64,000 nt of DNA from Massilia sp. ST3 (GTDB lineage Bacteria; Pseudomonadota; Gammaproteobacteria; Burkholderiales; Burkholderiaceae_D): NCBI RefSeq assembly GCF_018119405.1, contig NZ_JAGPWC010000005.1, positions 60,852-124,851 of the forward strand. The letters are read 5' to 3'. The notes beneath the pieces are model-generated. The model was given only the letters and a program-made list of their open reading frames with translations, was not told where the DNA came from and did no database searches. A program made the position numbers and the translations under genes. Of the stretch, positions 1 through 8,366 are shown piece after piece. The stretch's first letter is position 1, and the number at the start of each line of letters is the position of its first letter.

Positions 1-2565
1 CTGGGCCGCAAGCTGGCCAAGCTGCCGCTCGACCCGCGCGTGGGCCGCATGATCCTGGCCGCGCTGGACAATCATTGCCTGAGCGAGATGCTGATCGTCG
101 CCTCGGCGCTGTCGACGCAAGACCCGCGCGACCGCCCGATCGAATACCAGCAGCAGGCCGACGAGAAGCACAAGAAGTTCGCCGACGAGAAGTCCGAGTT
201 CCTCAGCTACCTCAAGATCTGGAAGTGGTTCGAGGAAGCGATCGAGCACAAGAAGTCCAACCGCCAGCTGCAGGACAACTGCCGCGCCAACTTCCTGTCG
301 CAGCTGCGCCTGCGCGAGTGGCGCGACGTGCATTCGCAGCTGCTCACCATCGTGCGCGAGCAGGGCTGGCGCCTGAACGAATCCCCGGCCACCTACGAGC
401 AGCTGCACCTGGCGCTGCTCACCGGCCTGCTGGGCAACATCGGCTTCAAGGCCGAGGACGAGCAGGGCGGCGTCTACCTGGGCGCGCGCGGCATCAAGTT
501 CCACATATGGCCCGGTTCGACCTTGGGCAAGAAGGCGGGACGCTGGATCATGGCGGCCGAACTGGTCGAGACCACGCGCCTGTACGCGCGCACCATCGCC
601 CAGATCCAGCCGGAGTGGATCGAGAAGATCGGCGGCCACCTGCTGAAGAAATCTTGGGGCGAGCCGCGCTGGGAAAAGCGCCAGGCGCAAGTGACGGCGC
701 TGGAGCGCGCGACCCTGTACGGCATCGTCGTCTACAGCAACCGCCGCATCAACTACAGCCAGCACAACCCGCTGGAGGCGCGCGAGATCTTCATTCGCGA
801 CGCCCTGGTCGCCGGCGACTACGAGACGCGCCTGCCGTTCTACGCCCACAACCACAAGCTGGTGAAGGAGATCGAGAACCTCGAGCACAAGTCGCGCCGC
901 CAGGACGTGCTGGTGGACGACCAGCTGATCCACGCCTTCTACGACAAGGAAATCCCGACCACGGTCGTGAACGGCGCGGGCTTCGAGAAGTGGTACAAGG
1001 ACGCGTCCCACGACAATCCCAAGCTGCTGTATTTGAACCGCGAAGAGCTGATGCGCCACGAGGCGGCCGGCGTCACCACCGAGCTGTTCCCGAAGACCAT
1101 GAGCGTCACCGGGATCGAGATGGGGCTGAGCTACCACTTCGAGCCGGGCAGCGTGCGCGACGGCGTGACCCTGGCGGTGCCGCTGTTCGCGCTGAACCAG
1201 ATTCCGCAGGAGCGCGCCGCCTGGCTGGTGCCGGGCATGCTCAAGGAAAAAGTGCACTTGCTGCTGAAATCCCTGCCGCAGAAGCTGCGCCGCCATTGCG
1301 TGCCGCTGCCGGAATATGCGGCCAGGTTCGTCGACCGCATCGACGCGGCGGGCAGCTTCGGCCGGGGCGACCTGATCGACGTCCTGATTGCCGACATCCA
1401 CGCCCAGACCGGGGTGCGGGTGCTGACCACGGACTTCAAGCTCGAGACCCTGCCGGCCCACCTGTTCATGAACTTCAAGGTGATCGACGAGCACGGCCGC
1501 CAGCTGGACGTGGGCCGCAACCTGGCGACCCTGCAGGCGGAGCTGGGCGGCCAGGCGCGCCAGAGCTTCCAGAAGCTGGCGGAAGCCAAGCCGGCCGCGC
1601 CGGCGGCGCCCGTGCGTGCGCAGCAGCAGCCTGCCGCTGCGCCGCCGCCGGCGGGCAAGGGGAAGGGCGCCCAGCCCGCCGCCGCGCCGGCGCCGGCGGC
1701 ATCGGCCTCCGCCAGCCAGCACACCGGCATCACCAGCTGGAGCTTCGGCGAACTGCCCGAACTGCTGGAGATCAACCAGGGCAAGCTGACCCTGATCGGT
1801 TTCCCGGCGCTGGTGGACAAGGGCACGCATTGCGACCTGGAAGTCTTCGACGACCCGAACGTGGCGGCGCGCACCCACCGCATCGGCCTGCGCCGCCTGT
1901 TCGCGCTGCAGTTCAAGGAGCAGCTCAAGTTCGCCGAGAAGAACATCCCGGGCCTGCAGCAGATGGGCATGCAGTTCATGAGCGTGGGCACCCAGGAAGA
2001 CCTGCGCGACCAGATCGTGGCCAAGGCGATCGACATCGCCTGCCTGCAGGATCCGCTTCCCACGGATGCGGCCTCGTTCAACAAGCGCAAGGACGAGGGC
2101 AAGGGGCGCATCGGTCTCCTCATCAACGAGGTCGCGCGCCTGGCGGGGCAAGTGCTGGCCGAATTCCACGGCTTGCCGAAGCGCCTGCAAAGCCTCCCGC
2201 AGCCGGTGGCGGCCGATATCCAGGCACAGTTGCAGGGACTGGTGCACAAGCGCTTCATCGCCGACAACGAGTATGCACAGCTGGCGCACTTCCCGCGCTA
2301 CCTGAAGGCGATCAACGTCCGCATCGAGAAGCTGCGCACGAATGCTTCGCGCGACGCGCAGCTGATGGCGGAGTGGCAGAACGCGGCCAGCCAGTTCCAG
2401 CGTACGCTCAAAAACCAGGCGGGCAAGAACAACGATCCGCGCATGGTGGAGTTCAGGTGGATGCTGGAGGAGTTGCGGGTGTCGCTGTTCGCGCAGGAGC
2501 TGCGTACGCCGATGCCGGTGTCGGCGAAGAGGTTGCAGAAGGTGTGGGAGTCGATGATCCGGTAA
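1..2565 (+). CDS. hrpA: ATP-dependent RNA helicase HrpA, C-terminal part (5'-truncated)
   Basis: The open frame runs in from the left window edge, so only the last 854 residues are seen. The first residues (LGRKLAKLPLDPRVGRM) match the winged-helix/ratchet start that follows the helicase core in HrpA-type DEAH helicases. The rest is the long HrpA tail with the C-terminal DUF3418 region, ending in VSAKRLQKVWESMIR. An Ala/Pro-rich linker lies near residues 535-570 of the visible part and is longer than in E. coli HrpA. The family unwinds or remodels RNA in the cytoplasm, and E. coli HrpA has been linked to collided-ribosome rescue and mRNA processing. The DEAH motor itself lies outside the window. 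A palindromic repeat follows the stop codon. Confidence 0.93.
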   Translation: MGRKLAKLPLDPRVGRMILAALDNHCLSEMLIVASALSTQDPRDRPIEYQQQADEKHKKFADEKSEFLSYLKIWKWFEEAIEHKKSNRQLQDNCRANFLSQLRLREWRDVHSQLLTIVREQGWRLNESPATYEQLHLALLTGLLGNIGFKAEDEQGGVYLGARGIKFHIWPGSTLGKKAGRWIMAAELVETTRLYARTIAQIQPEWIEKIGGHLLKKSWGEPRWEKRQAQVTALERATLYGIVVYSNRRINYSQHNPLEAREIFIRDALVAGDYETRLPFYAHNHKLVKEIENLEHKSRRQDVLVDDQLIHAFYDKEIPTTVVNGAGFEKWYKDASHDNPKLLYLNREELMRHEAAGVTTELFPKTMSVTGIEMGLSYHFEPGSVRDGVTLAVPLFALNQIPQERAAWLVPGMLKEKVHLLLKSLPQKLRRHCVPLPEYAARFVDRIDAAGSFGRGDLIDVLIADIHAQTGVRVLTTDFKLETLPAHLFMNFKVIDEHGRQLDVGRNLATLQAELGGQARQSFQKLAEAKPAAPAAPVRAQQQPAAAPPPAGKGKGAQPAAAPAPAASASASQHTGITSWSFGELPELLEINQGKLTLIGFPALVDKGTHCDLEVFDDPNVAARTHRIGLRRLFALQFKEQLKFAEKNIPGLQQMGMQFMSVGTQEDLRDQIVAKAIDIACLQDPLPTDAASFNKRKDEGKGRIGLLINEVARLAGQVLAEFHGLPKRLQSLPQPVAADIQAQLQGLVHKRFIADNEYAQLAHFPRYLKAINVRIEKLRTNASRDAQLMAEWQNAASQFQRTLKNQAGKNNDPRMVEFRWMLEELRVSLFAQELRTPMPVSAKRLQKVWESMIR

Positions 2566-2594
2566 GGCTGGATCGGCTGTTCGAGAGCTGCTTG

Positions 2595-2713
2595 AACTTG
2601 GGTCCCCGCCTGCGCGGGGATGACGTTGCTTTATGGTGGGGGAATATCGCTAGCTGACACTTTAGCCGGCCGCCCATGATCCGTCATCCCCGCGAAGGCG
2701 GGGACCCAAGTTT
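2595..2713. repeat. Dispersed palindromic repeat, family 1 (copy 1)
   Basis: An inverted pair: AACTTGGGTCCCCGCC...GGGGATGACG at 2595-2624 and its reverse complement CGTCATCCCCGCG...GGGACCCAAGTTT at 2682-2713. Each arm also has an internal hairpin (CCCCGC/GCGGGG). The same arms recur at 6512-6600 and 44859-44943. It sits between the convergent ends of hrpA and the PRC-barrel gene, where it may also help stop transcription. Confidence 0.85.
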
Positions 2714-2737
2714 GCAAGCACACCACCACAGCACCCT

Positions 2738-3421
2738 TCACCCAATATTACTCCCCCGAATCCTGCTCAAATCCTTGTCATCCCCGTCGTGCCCCGGCCG
2801 CGGATCCGCACTCCCCCCCGGCCCATACGACGCCGATCCCCCCGCGCCCGTTCCCGCCGTGCCGCTGCCCGAACCGCTCCCCAGGTCGCCACCACCGGCC
2901 GACCCCGACCCCATGCTCGACCCCATCCCGCTGCCCATGCGCGACGACCCCGTGCCCGCGCTGGCGCCGCCGACCAGTCCACCCACGGCTACGCCCGGCC
3001 CCATGCTGGGCGCACCCGGCTGGTTGACGTCGGTCCCGTAGAAGCTGTGGATCCCGCTCGCCCAGCTCATGTCGCTCATGTCGGGCCAGGCGTCCTTGTC
3101 GAAGCCCGGCGCATGCTTGAGCTTTTCCCGGTCCACGTTCAGCACGAAGCGGTGGTTGGCGGTGTCCAGGTGCAGCGCCTGCCAGGGCACGGCGAACAGC
3201 TTCTCGCCCATGCCCATGAAGCCCCCGAAGGCCAGCACGGCGTAGGCGACCTGGCCGGTCTGCATGTCGAGCATGATTTCCTTGATGTCGCCAAGGTTTT
3301 CCTCGTTGGCATTGACGACGCTGTCGCCGATCAAGGTGTCGGCGCCCATCAGGGCCGGGCCCGGACCCGCGTGGCGCGTGTCCCTGTACATCCCGTATTT
3401 GTCACGATCTGCGTAGCTCAT
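2738..3421 (-). CDS. PRC-barrel domain protein with Gly/Ser-rich tail
   Basis: A protein of 227 residues. Residues about 25-105 form a PRC-barrel (LIGDSVVNANEENLGDIKEI, followed by the GEKLFAVPW segment), the small beta-barrel also found in photosynthetic reaction-centre H subunits and RimM. After residue 140 the chain is low-complexity Gly/Ser/Met (SSRMGSGMGSSMGSG). No signal peptide is visible. Stand-alone PRC-barrel proteins are often stress-associated, but the precise role is not known. A GAGG-type ribosome site precedes the ATG. Neighbours give no functional hint. Confidence 0.8.
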   Translation of the reverse strand: MSYADRDKYGMYRDTRHAGPGPALMGADTLIGDSVVNANEENLGDIKEIMLDMQTGQVAYAVLAFGGFMGMGEKLFAVPWQALHLDTANHRFVLNVDREKLKHAPGFDKDAWPDMSDMSWASGIHSFYGTDVNQPGAPSMGPGVAVGGLVGGASAGTGSSRMGSGMGSSMGSGSAGGGDLGSGSGSGTAGTGAGGSASYGPGGSADPRPGHDGDDKDLSRIRGSNIG

Positions 3422-3629
3422 TTCGTCCTCCCTGGTCCAATGACCTCTGCGGCAATCGCTCGCTATCCGAACAGGGTAGCGTGCAGCATTGCTGTAACAA
3501 TCATATGGCTCAATGGAGGCAGGGCGCGCGCGTTAGTGACTGCTGAGTTGTCCCACTAAGCGAGTTAGCGCACAGAACAGGGCAAGCAGTATGGCTATTC
3601 TGCCAAGTAATGTTTCGGAGACTACAACA

Positions 3630-3737
3630 ATGACGATCAATGCGCGTTGCAACTACGGCGGTTCGCTGGGCCAGCTGATCCGCACCCGTTCGCTTTCTTC
3701 CCTGTTCGCCAAGTTGCGCTGGATGCGGAGCCGCTAA
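3630..3737 (+). CDS. Small 35-residue basic protein (hypothetical)
   Basis: An ATG with a CGGAG ribosome site 9 bases upstream opens a 35-codon frame ending at TAA (3735-3737). The product begins MTINARCNYGG and ends LFAKLRWMRSR, with a basic, Trp-containing C-terminus slightly reminiscent of DUF1127-type small proteins. A strong hairpin terminator follows within 40 bases, giving a plausible complete mini-transcript. No family is recognised, so the coding call rests only on the ribosome site and the terminator. Confidence 0.4.
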   Translation: MTINARCNYGGSLGQLIRTRSLSSLFAKLRWMRSR

Positions 3738-3775
3738 TCCCGGCCGGATTGCCTACGATGGGCACACGCAAACAA

Positions 3776-3807
3776 AAAACGGGATGGCCGTGAAGCCATC
3801 CCGTTTT
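3776..3807. terminator. Bidirectional intrinsic terminator
   Basis: A perfect 13-bp stem, AAAACGGGATGGC / GCCATCCCGTTTT, with a 6-base loop. A-runs and T-runs on both sides let it terminate the small rightward ORF and the leftward binding-protein gene. Confidence 0.9.
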
Positions 3808-3827
3808 CGTTTGAATCAGACTGAAGA

Positions 3828-4805
3828 TCAGTCGACCGTCGCGCCGCTATCCTTCACGACCTTCGACCACTTGACCGATTCCGCCTGCACGAACTTGGAG
3901 AAGTTCGCCGGGGTGTCGCCCACGTACTCGGTGCCGGTATCGGCCAGCACCTTCTGGAAGTCGGCGCCCTTCATGACCTTCTGTGCTTCGGCGTTGATCT
4001 TGGCGATGACCGGGGCCGGGGTCTTGGCCGGCGCGAACAGGCCGTACCAGGCGTAGGACTCGATCGCCGGCAGGCCGGCTTCGGCGAAGGTCGGCACGTC
4101 CGGCAGCAGCGGCGAGCGCTTGGTGCCCGACTGGGCGATCGGCTTCACCTTGCCGCTCTTGATGTGCGGCATGATCGCGATGGTGCTGTCGAACATCATC
4201 GGCACGTGGCCGCCCAGCAGGTCCGAGATCGCCGGCGCCGAACCCTTGTACGGCACGTGGATCATGTCGAGCTTGGCGACGCTGGCGAACAGTTCGCCGG
4301 TCAGGTGCTGCGGGGTGCCGTTGCCCGACGAGGCGTACTGGAACTTGCCCTTTTGCGCCTGGATGTGGGCCATCAGTTCCTTCAGGTTCTTGGCCGGCAC
4401 GGAAGGGTGGGCCACCAGCACCAGCGGTGCGCGCAGCAGGTTGGTGACCGGCGCCAGTTCCTTGATCGGGTCGAAGGCCATTTTCTTGTACAGGCTCGGA
4501 TTGATGACGATCGGGGCGCTCGAGGTGATCAGGAGGGTGTGGCCGTCCGGATTGGCGCGGGTTACCGCGGCCGTACCGATGTTGCCGCCGCCGCCGGCGC
4601 GGTTATCGATGACGAAGGTCTGGCCCAGGTTCTGGGTCAAGCCCTTGGCCAGCGGACGCGCCGCGATGTCCGACGGACCGCCCGGCGGCCATGGCACCAC
4701 GACGGTGACATTACCGGTGGGCCAGTTCTGGGCCAGGGCGCTGGCGGAGAGGACAGTGGCGGCGATGGCAAAGGCGAATTTGCCGTTGGTGGGGAAGAGA
4801 CGCAT
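3828..4805 (-). CDS. Tripartite tricarboxylate transporter substrate-binding protein (TctC/Bug family)
   Basis: The Met at 4805 (MRLFPTNGKFAFAIAATV) was chosen over the upstream in-frame start at 4895 because it begins a normal signal peptide ending ALA|QNWPTG and has AAAGG upstream. That gives 325 residues, the usual length for the family. Family marks seen are VVPWPPGGPSD (about residues 35-45), the IDNRAGGGGNIGT phosphate/carboxylate loop, and VPTFAEAGLPAIESYAWYG near the C-terminus. These periplasmic proteins bind carboxylates for TctAB-type transporters. No tctA or tctB is adjacent, as is common for the many orphan Bug proteins of Burkholderiales, so the ligand cannot be read. Confidence 0.92.
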   Translation of the reverse strand: MRLFPTNGKFAFAIAATVLSASALAQNWPTGNVTVVVPWPPGGPSDIAARPLAKGLTQNLGQTFVIDNRAGGGGNIGTAAVTRANPDGHTLLITSSAPIVINPSLYKKMAFDPIKELAPVTNLLRAPLVLVAHPSVPAKNLKELMAHIQAQKGKFQYASSGNGTPQHLTGELFASVAKLDMIHVPYKGSAPAISDLLGGHVPMMFDSTIAIMPHIKSGKVKPIAQSGTKRSPLLPDVPTFAEAGLPAIESYAWYGLFAPAKTPAPVIAKINAEAQKVMKGADFQKVLADTGTEYVGDTPANFSKFVQAESVKWSKVVKDSGATVD

Positions 4806-4909
4806 ATGCAAACCCTTTATTGGTTGTCCATTCGGTGGTTGTCGAGTCAATAACCGGCGCAACGATTCTACACCAAGGGCAATCCGGGGCAACACCGTGT
4901 CATTGCGTA

Positions 4910-4938
4910 TTGGCTGGCAGACACAGTCGTGCTAGACT
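4910..4938 (+). promoter_or_regulatory. Candidate sigma70 promoter for the cysS leader
   Basis: TTGGCT (4910-4915), 17 bases, TAGACT (4933-4938). Transcription would begin close to 4945, which is the A of the leader-peptide ATG, so the leader ORF could be leaderless. This is inference from the sequence match only. Confidence 0.45.
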
Positions 4939-4944
4939 GGAAAT

Positions 4945-5007
4945 ATGCAGATCAACATTTTCCACTTCGGAGCATGTCGTCGCGGGCCCATGGGAGCCTG
5001 CTGCTAA
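4945..5007 (+). CDS. Cysteine-containing leader peptide (20 residues)
   Basis: The frame encodes MQINIFHFGAC followed by RRGPMGACC and stops at TAA. Three of the 20 codons are Cys (codons 11, 19 and 20), and a tandem TGC-TGC lies directly before the stop. It lies 83 bases upstream of a cysteinyl-tRNA synthetase and just upstream of a terminator-like hairpin. This is the arrangement expected of a ribosome-sensed transcription attenuator in which slow reading of Cys codons reports shortage of Cys-tRNA. The ORF is too short for homology; the evidence is codon content and position. Confidence 0.65.
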   Translation: MQINIFHFGACRRGPMGACC

Positions 5008-5080
5008 GCATTTCTGCAACCACAGTTAGCACTTCTATCGGCCACAGCGAACTCGTTTCCCTGTGGCCTTTGTCTTTTCT
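5002..5080 (+). promoter_or_regulatory. Probable transcription attenuator of cysS
   Basis: The terminator stem is GGCCACAG (5040-5047) / CTGTGGCC (5061-5068), followed by TTTGTCTTTT and then, one base later, the GGAG of cysS. A second CCACAG at 5020-5025 can pair with CTGTGG (5061-5066) as an antiterminator. An upstream hairpin, TGCTAA (5002-5007) / TTAGCA (5026-5031), overlaps the last Cys codon and stop of the leader peptide and would hold the second CCACAG in its loop. A ribosome stalled at the Cys codons would open that hairpin. The pairings are seen in the sequence; the switching model is inferred. Confidence 0.6.
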
Positions 5081-5089
5081 GGAGCCGCG

Positions 5090-6475
5090 ATGGACCTGAT
5101 GCTGTACGACACTTACGAGCGCGCACTGCGCCCCTTCCACCCCCTGCAAGCGGGCCGGGCGGGACTGTACGCCTGCGGTCCCACGGTCTACGACTACGCC
5201 CACATCGGCAACCTGCGCACCTATTTGTTCGGCGACACCCTGCGCCGCGTGCTGGAGCTGAACGGCCACGCGGTCCGGCACATCATCAACATCACCGACG
5301 TCGGCCACCTGAGCTCGGACGCCGATACCGGCGAAGACAAGATGGAAAAGGGCGCCCGCCGCACCGGCCGCTCGGCCTGGGACATCGCGGCCTATTACAC
5401 GGCCGCCTTCCAGCAGGATATCCAGCGGCTCGGCATCCGCGCGCCGGCCATGTGGGCGCGCGCCACCGACCACATTCCCGAACAGATCGCCTTCATCGAG
5501 GAGATCGAGCGCCAGGGCTTCGCCTACCGCACCGGCGACGGCATCTACTTCGACACCGCGCGGCTGCCGGCCTACGGCCACCTGGCGCGCCTGAATACCG
5601 CGGGCCAGCGGGCCGGGCACCGGGTCGAGGTCGGCGACAAGCGTTCGCCGACCGACTTCGCGCTGTGGAAGTTCAGCACGGCAGGCGAGCGGCGCCAGAT
5701 GGAATGGGACAGTCCCTGGGGCCGCGGCTTCCCTGGCTGGCACATCGAATGCTCGGCCATGTCGGCCAAGTACCTGGGCGCGCTGTTCGACATCCATATC
5801 GGCGGCGAGGACCATATCCCCGTGCACCACTCGAATGAGATCGCCCAGCACGAGGCCTGCCATGGCCACGCGCCGGCGCGCTACTGGCTGCACGGCGCCT
5901 TCCTGCAGCTGGAGAGCGGGGACAAGATGTCGAAGTCCGACGGCGGCTTCCTGCGCCTGGCAACCCTGGTGGAGCGGGGCTTCGAGCCGCTGGCCTACCG
6001 CTACCTGGTGCTGACCGCCCACTACCGCTCGCCGCTGGCCTTCTCGTGGCCGGCGCTGCAGGCGGCGCAGACGGCGCTGAACCGGCTGCGCCAGGCGGTG
6101 CACGCGCTGCCGGAAGGGGGCGAGGCCGATCCGGCCTACCGCGAGGCGATGCTGGCGGAGCTGAACGACGACCTGAATACGCCGCGCGCCCTGGCGCTGG
6201 CGTGGGAAGTGTTGAAGTCAGGGTTGGACGGCAAGGTGAAGCGGGCCACCATCGCCTGGCTGGACGAGGCGCTCGGGCTGGGCCTGGAGGCATGGCGTCC
6301 GGTTGCCGTCGAGGTGCCGCAAGCGGTCAAGGACCTGATCGCCGCCCGCGGCCAGGCGCGTAGTGAAAAGCGCTGGAAGGATGCCGATGCCCTGCGGCTT
6401 GCGATCGAAGAAGCAGGCTTCATCGTGCGCGATACGCCGGATGGCCCCGTGGCCGAACCAAGCCGGATTGGTTGA
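5090..6475 (+). CDS. cysS: Cysteinyl-tRNA synthetase, HIGN-type variant
   Basis: The ATG at 5090 has GGAG five bases upstream and gives 461 residues. An earlier in-frame start at 5063 would lie inside the terminator hairpin and was rejected. This class I synthetase charges tRNA-Cys in the cytoplasm. Visible elements are CGPTVYDYAHIGN (C29 a zinc ligand; HIGN at 38-41 in place of HIGH), GWHIECSAMS (C221), HHSNE (H246 and E250, zinc ligands) and KMSKS at 279-283. The HIGN signature and the ITDVGHLSSDADTGEDKME stretch belong to a divergent CysRS clade, so the genome may also carry a standard cysS. The leader peptide and hairpin upstream suggest control by Cys-tRNA supply. Confidence 0.93.
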   Translation: MDLMLYDTYERALRPFHPLQAGRAGLYACGPTVYDYAHIGNLRTYLFGDTLRRVLELNGHAVRHIINITDVGHLSSDADTGEDKMEKGARRTGRSAWDIAAYYTAAFQQDIQRLGIRAPAMWARATDHIPEQIAFIEEIERQGFAYRTGDGIYFDTARLPAYGHLARLNTAGQRAGHRVEVGDKRSPTDFALWKFSTAGERRQMEWDSPWGRGFPGWHIECSAMSAKYLGALFDIHIGGEDHIPVHHSNEIAQHEACHGHAPARYWLHGAFLQLESGDKMSKSDGGFLRLATLVERGFEPLAYRYLVLTAHYRSPLAFSWPALQAAQTALNRLRQAVHALPEGGEADPAYREAMLAELNDDLNTPRALALAWEVLKSGLDGKVKRATIAWLDEALGLGLEAWRPVAVEVPQAVKDLIAARGQARSEKRWKDADALRLAIEEAGFIVRDTPDGPVAEPSRIG

Positions 6476-6511
6476 GACCCGCTTGGCTGCTTTCAACCGT
6501 TGCCCGCAAGA

Positions 6512-6600
6512 CCGTCGTTCCGGCGAAGGCCGGAACCCAAGTTCGTCGCGCAGCCGATACGCATGCAAAACTTGGACCCCGGCCTCCGCCGGAGTGACGG
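6512..6600. repeat. Dispersed palindromic repeat, family 1 (copy 2)
   Basis: CCGTCGTTCCGGCG...CCGGAACCCAAGTT (6512-6543) is the inverted partner of AACTTGGACCCCGGCC...CGGAGTGACGG (6569-6600), around a loop containing GATACGCATGCAAA. It lies between the convergent ends of cysS and the MFS gene. The loop resembles that of the 44859 copy, so this is one mobile-like element family and not chance. Confidence 0.85.
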
Positions 6601-6624
6601 TCTCACATCTAACGGTACTACATC

Positions 6625-8346
6625 CTAGGCCCGCGACGCCGCTCCCGTAAAGTGCTGCTCGATCTCCTCCAGCGTCTTCCCCTTGGTCTCCGGCAGCAGG
6701 AAAGCCGCGGTCAGGAAGTAGAGCACCGAGAAGCAGGCCCCGAAGAAGAACACCGTCGAATACCCGTAATAGCCCACGGTCGGCAGGAACATGGCCGCGA
6801 TCACGGTCGACACGAACTGGTTGATCAGGAGCGCGATGCTCATGCCATTCGAGCGGATCCGGGTCGGCATCAGCTCCGACAAGGCCAGCCACACGCACAC
6901 CCCCGGTCCCACCGCGAAGCCGGCCACGAACAGGCAGATCGCCAGGGCCACCCGCCAGCCATGGGCCTCGGACGGCACCGGGCCGAGCCAGGCGCGTTCG
7001 ATGCTCAAGGGAGCATCCTTGGCGGCGGCCGGGTCGGCGAAGGGATTCAGGTGCCAGCGGCGCAGCGAGGCGCCGATCACGCTGTCCTCCTGCACCGTGT
7101 CCTCGCGGCGCAGCGTCATGGCCGGCAGCAGCGGGTCGTCGCTGCGCCGCGCCTGCACGTTGGTGAAGGGACCATAGGCATAGGCCACGGTCAGCTGCTG
7201 CGGCGCATCGCTGCCACCGCCGAGTGACGCCAGTTGCTTGCCGTCCAGGCGCAGCGCCAGCTGGCCGTCTTTCACCTGGGCTTCCACCGCCGCGCGCACG
7301 TCGCGCTGCTCCGATTCGGCGCCGCGGAACAGCAGCCCGGCGGACACCAGGGCCACCACGATGCAGCCGCTGCCCAGCATCAGCAGGAACTTGCGGCCCT
7401 TGCGGTCGACCAGGGCCACGGCAACCACGGTCATGACGGCGTTCAGCACCTTCAGGGCCACGTCCGCCGTGTTGGCGGTGGCGCCGGGCAGGCCGGCCTG
7501 GTTCAGGATGGTGACCACGTAGGCCAGGATGGAATTGATGCCGGTGGCCTGGGTCAGGGCCAGCACCAGGCAGGCCAGCAGGAAGGGCAGCACGTAGCGG
7601 CGGCTGGCCAGCGATTCGCGCGCGTTTGAGACCGGCGCGGCCGGGAGGTCGGCCTTGGCGTGGCCGCGCAGGGCCAGCCAGCGCGGCGATTCCTTCAGCG
7701 CCAGGCTGCCGAGGGTGAACACCAGGCCCGGCGCCAGGCAGATCCAGAAAATGGTGCGCCAGGCATGGTCCTGGGCCGCGAACACGGCGGCGGCGCGCTC
7801 GGCCTGGGGCAGCGCGGCGGCGGCCTGGGTGACGGCGTCGACGTTCTGCGCCTGGCTCAGGCCGATGACGGCTGCCCCCACCAGGCCGATGGTCAGCATC
7901 AGCTGGAACAGGGCGGCGCCGCGCCCACGCTCTGCGGCGGGCAGCGATTCGGCCAGGTAGAGCGGCACCACGACGCCGATCAGGCCACCGCTGATCCCCT
8001 GCAGCAGGCGGCCCAGCAGCAGCGGGGTGTAGCCGTCGGATAGCGAGATCATCGGGATGCTGAGCGTGAACAGCGCGCCCGCCAGCACCATGGACCAGCG
8101 CCGTCCGATGAGGTCGGCCAGCGCGCCCGCGAACAGCGAGGACAGGACGGAACCCAGCAGCACCGCCGCCACGATGAAGGACAGCTGCTGGGTGCTCAGC
8201 TTCCAGGCCACCGTGGCCGTCGATTCCAGGTAGGGCAGGGCGCCGGCGATGATGCCGACGTCGATCCCGTACAGCAGGCCGCCCATGCCGGCGATGAACA
8301 GCAGGTAGCGCTTGCCGCGCTCGCCCGTAGAGGTAACAGCGTCCAT
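6625..8346 (-). CDS. MFS sugar permease with large periplasmic insertion (candidate GalNAc importer)
   Basis: A 573-residue sugar-porter-type MFS protein: GGLLYGIDVGIIAGALPYL in TM1, ADLIGRRWSMVLAG between TM2 and TM3, GRLLQGISGGLIGVVVPLYLAE in TM4-5, and ATGINSILAYVVTI in TM7. The last gene of the leftward aga-type operon, it starts 20 bases after the nagA stop, so it most likely brings GalNAc or a related hexosamine into the cytoplasm. It is about 100 residues longer than ordinary sugar porters. The excess lies at roughly residues 338-462, between TM9 and TM10, and reads as a small soluble, beta-rich domain that should face the periplasm. Ribosome site CGGAG. Substrate is inferred from the operon only. 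Confidence 0.85.
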   Translation of the reverse strand: MDAVTSTGERGKRYLLFIAGMGGLLYGIDVGIIAGALPYLESTATVAWKLSTQQLSFIVAAVLLGSVLSSLFAGALADLIGRRWSMVLAGALFTLSIPMISLSDGYTPLLLGRLLQGISGGLIGVVVPLYLAESLPAAERGRGAALFQLMLTIGLVGAAVIGLSQAQNVDAVTQAAAALPQAERAAAVFAAQDHAWRTIFWICLAPGLVFTLGSLALKESPRWLALRGHAKADLPAAPVSNARESLASRRYVLPFLLACLVLALTQATGINSILAYVVTILNQAGLPGATANTADVALKVLNAVMTVVAVALVDRKGRKFLLMLGSGCIVVALVSAGLLFRGAESEQRDVRAAVEAQVKDGQLALRLDGKQLASLGGGSDAPQQLTVAYAYGPFTNVQARRSDDPLLPAMTLRREDTVQEDSVIGASLRRWHLNPFADPAAAKDAPLSIERAWLGPVPSEAHGWRVALAICLFVAGFAVGPGVCVWLALSELMPTRIRSNGMSIALLINQFVSTVIAAMFLPTVGYYGYSTVFFFGACFSVLYFLTAAFLLPETKGKTLEEIEQHFTGAASRA

Positions 8347-8366
8347 GGTGTCTCCGTTGTAGCTTG

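Noticed and set aside
75..2657. An 860-codon plus-strand frame overlapping hrpA
   Set aside because: Arg/Pro/Gly-rich shadow frame; the other frame has the hrpA protein features throughout.
5002..5080. T-box or metabolite riboswitch upstream of cysS
   Set aside because: No T-box sequence (AGGGUGGNACCGCG) or known aptamer features; the short Cys-codon ORF explains the layout better.
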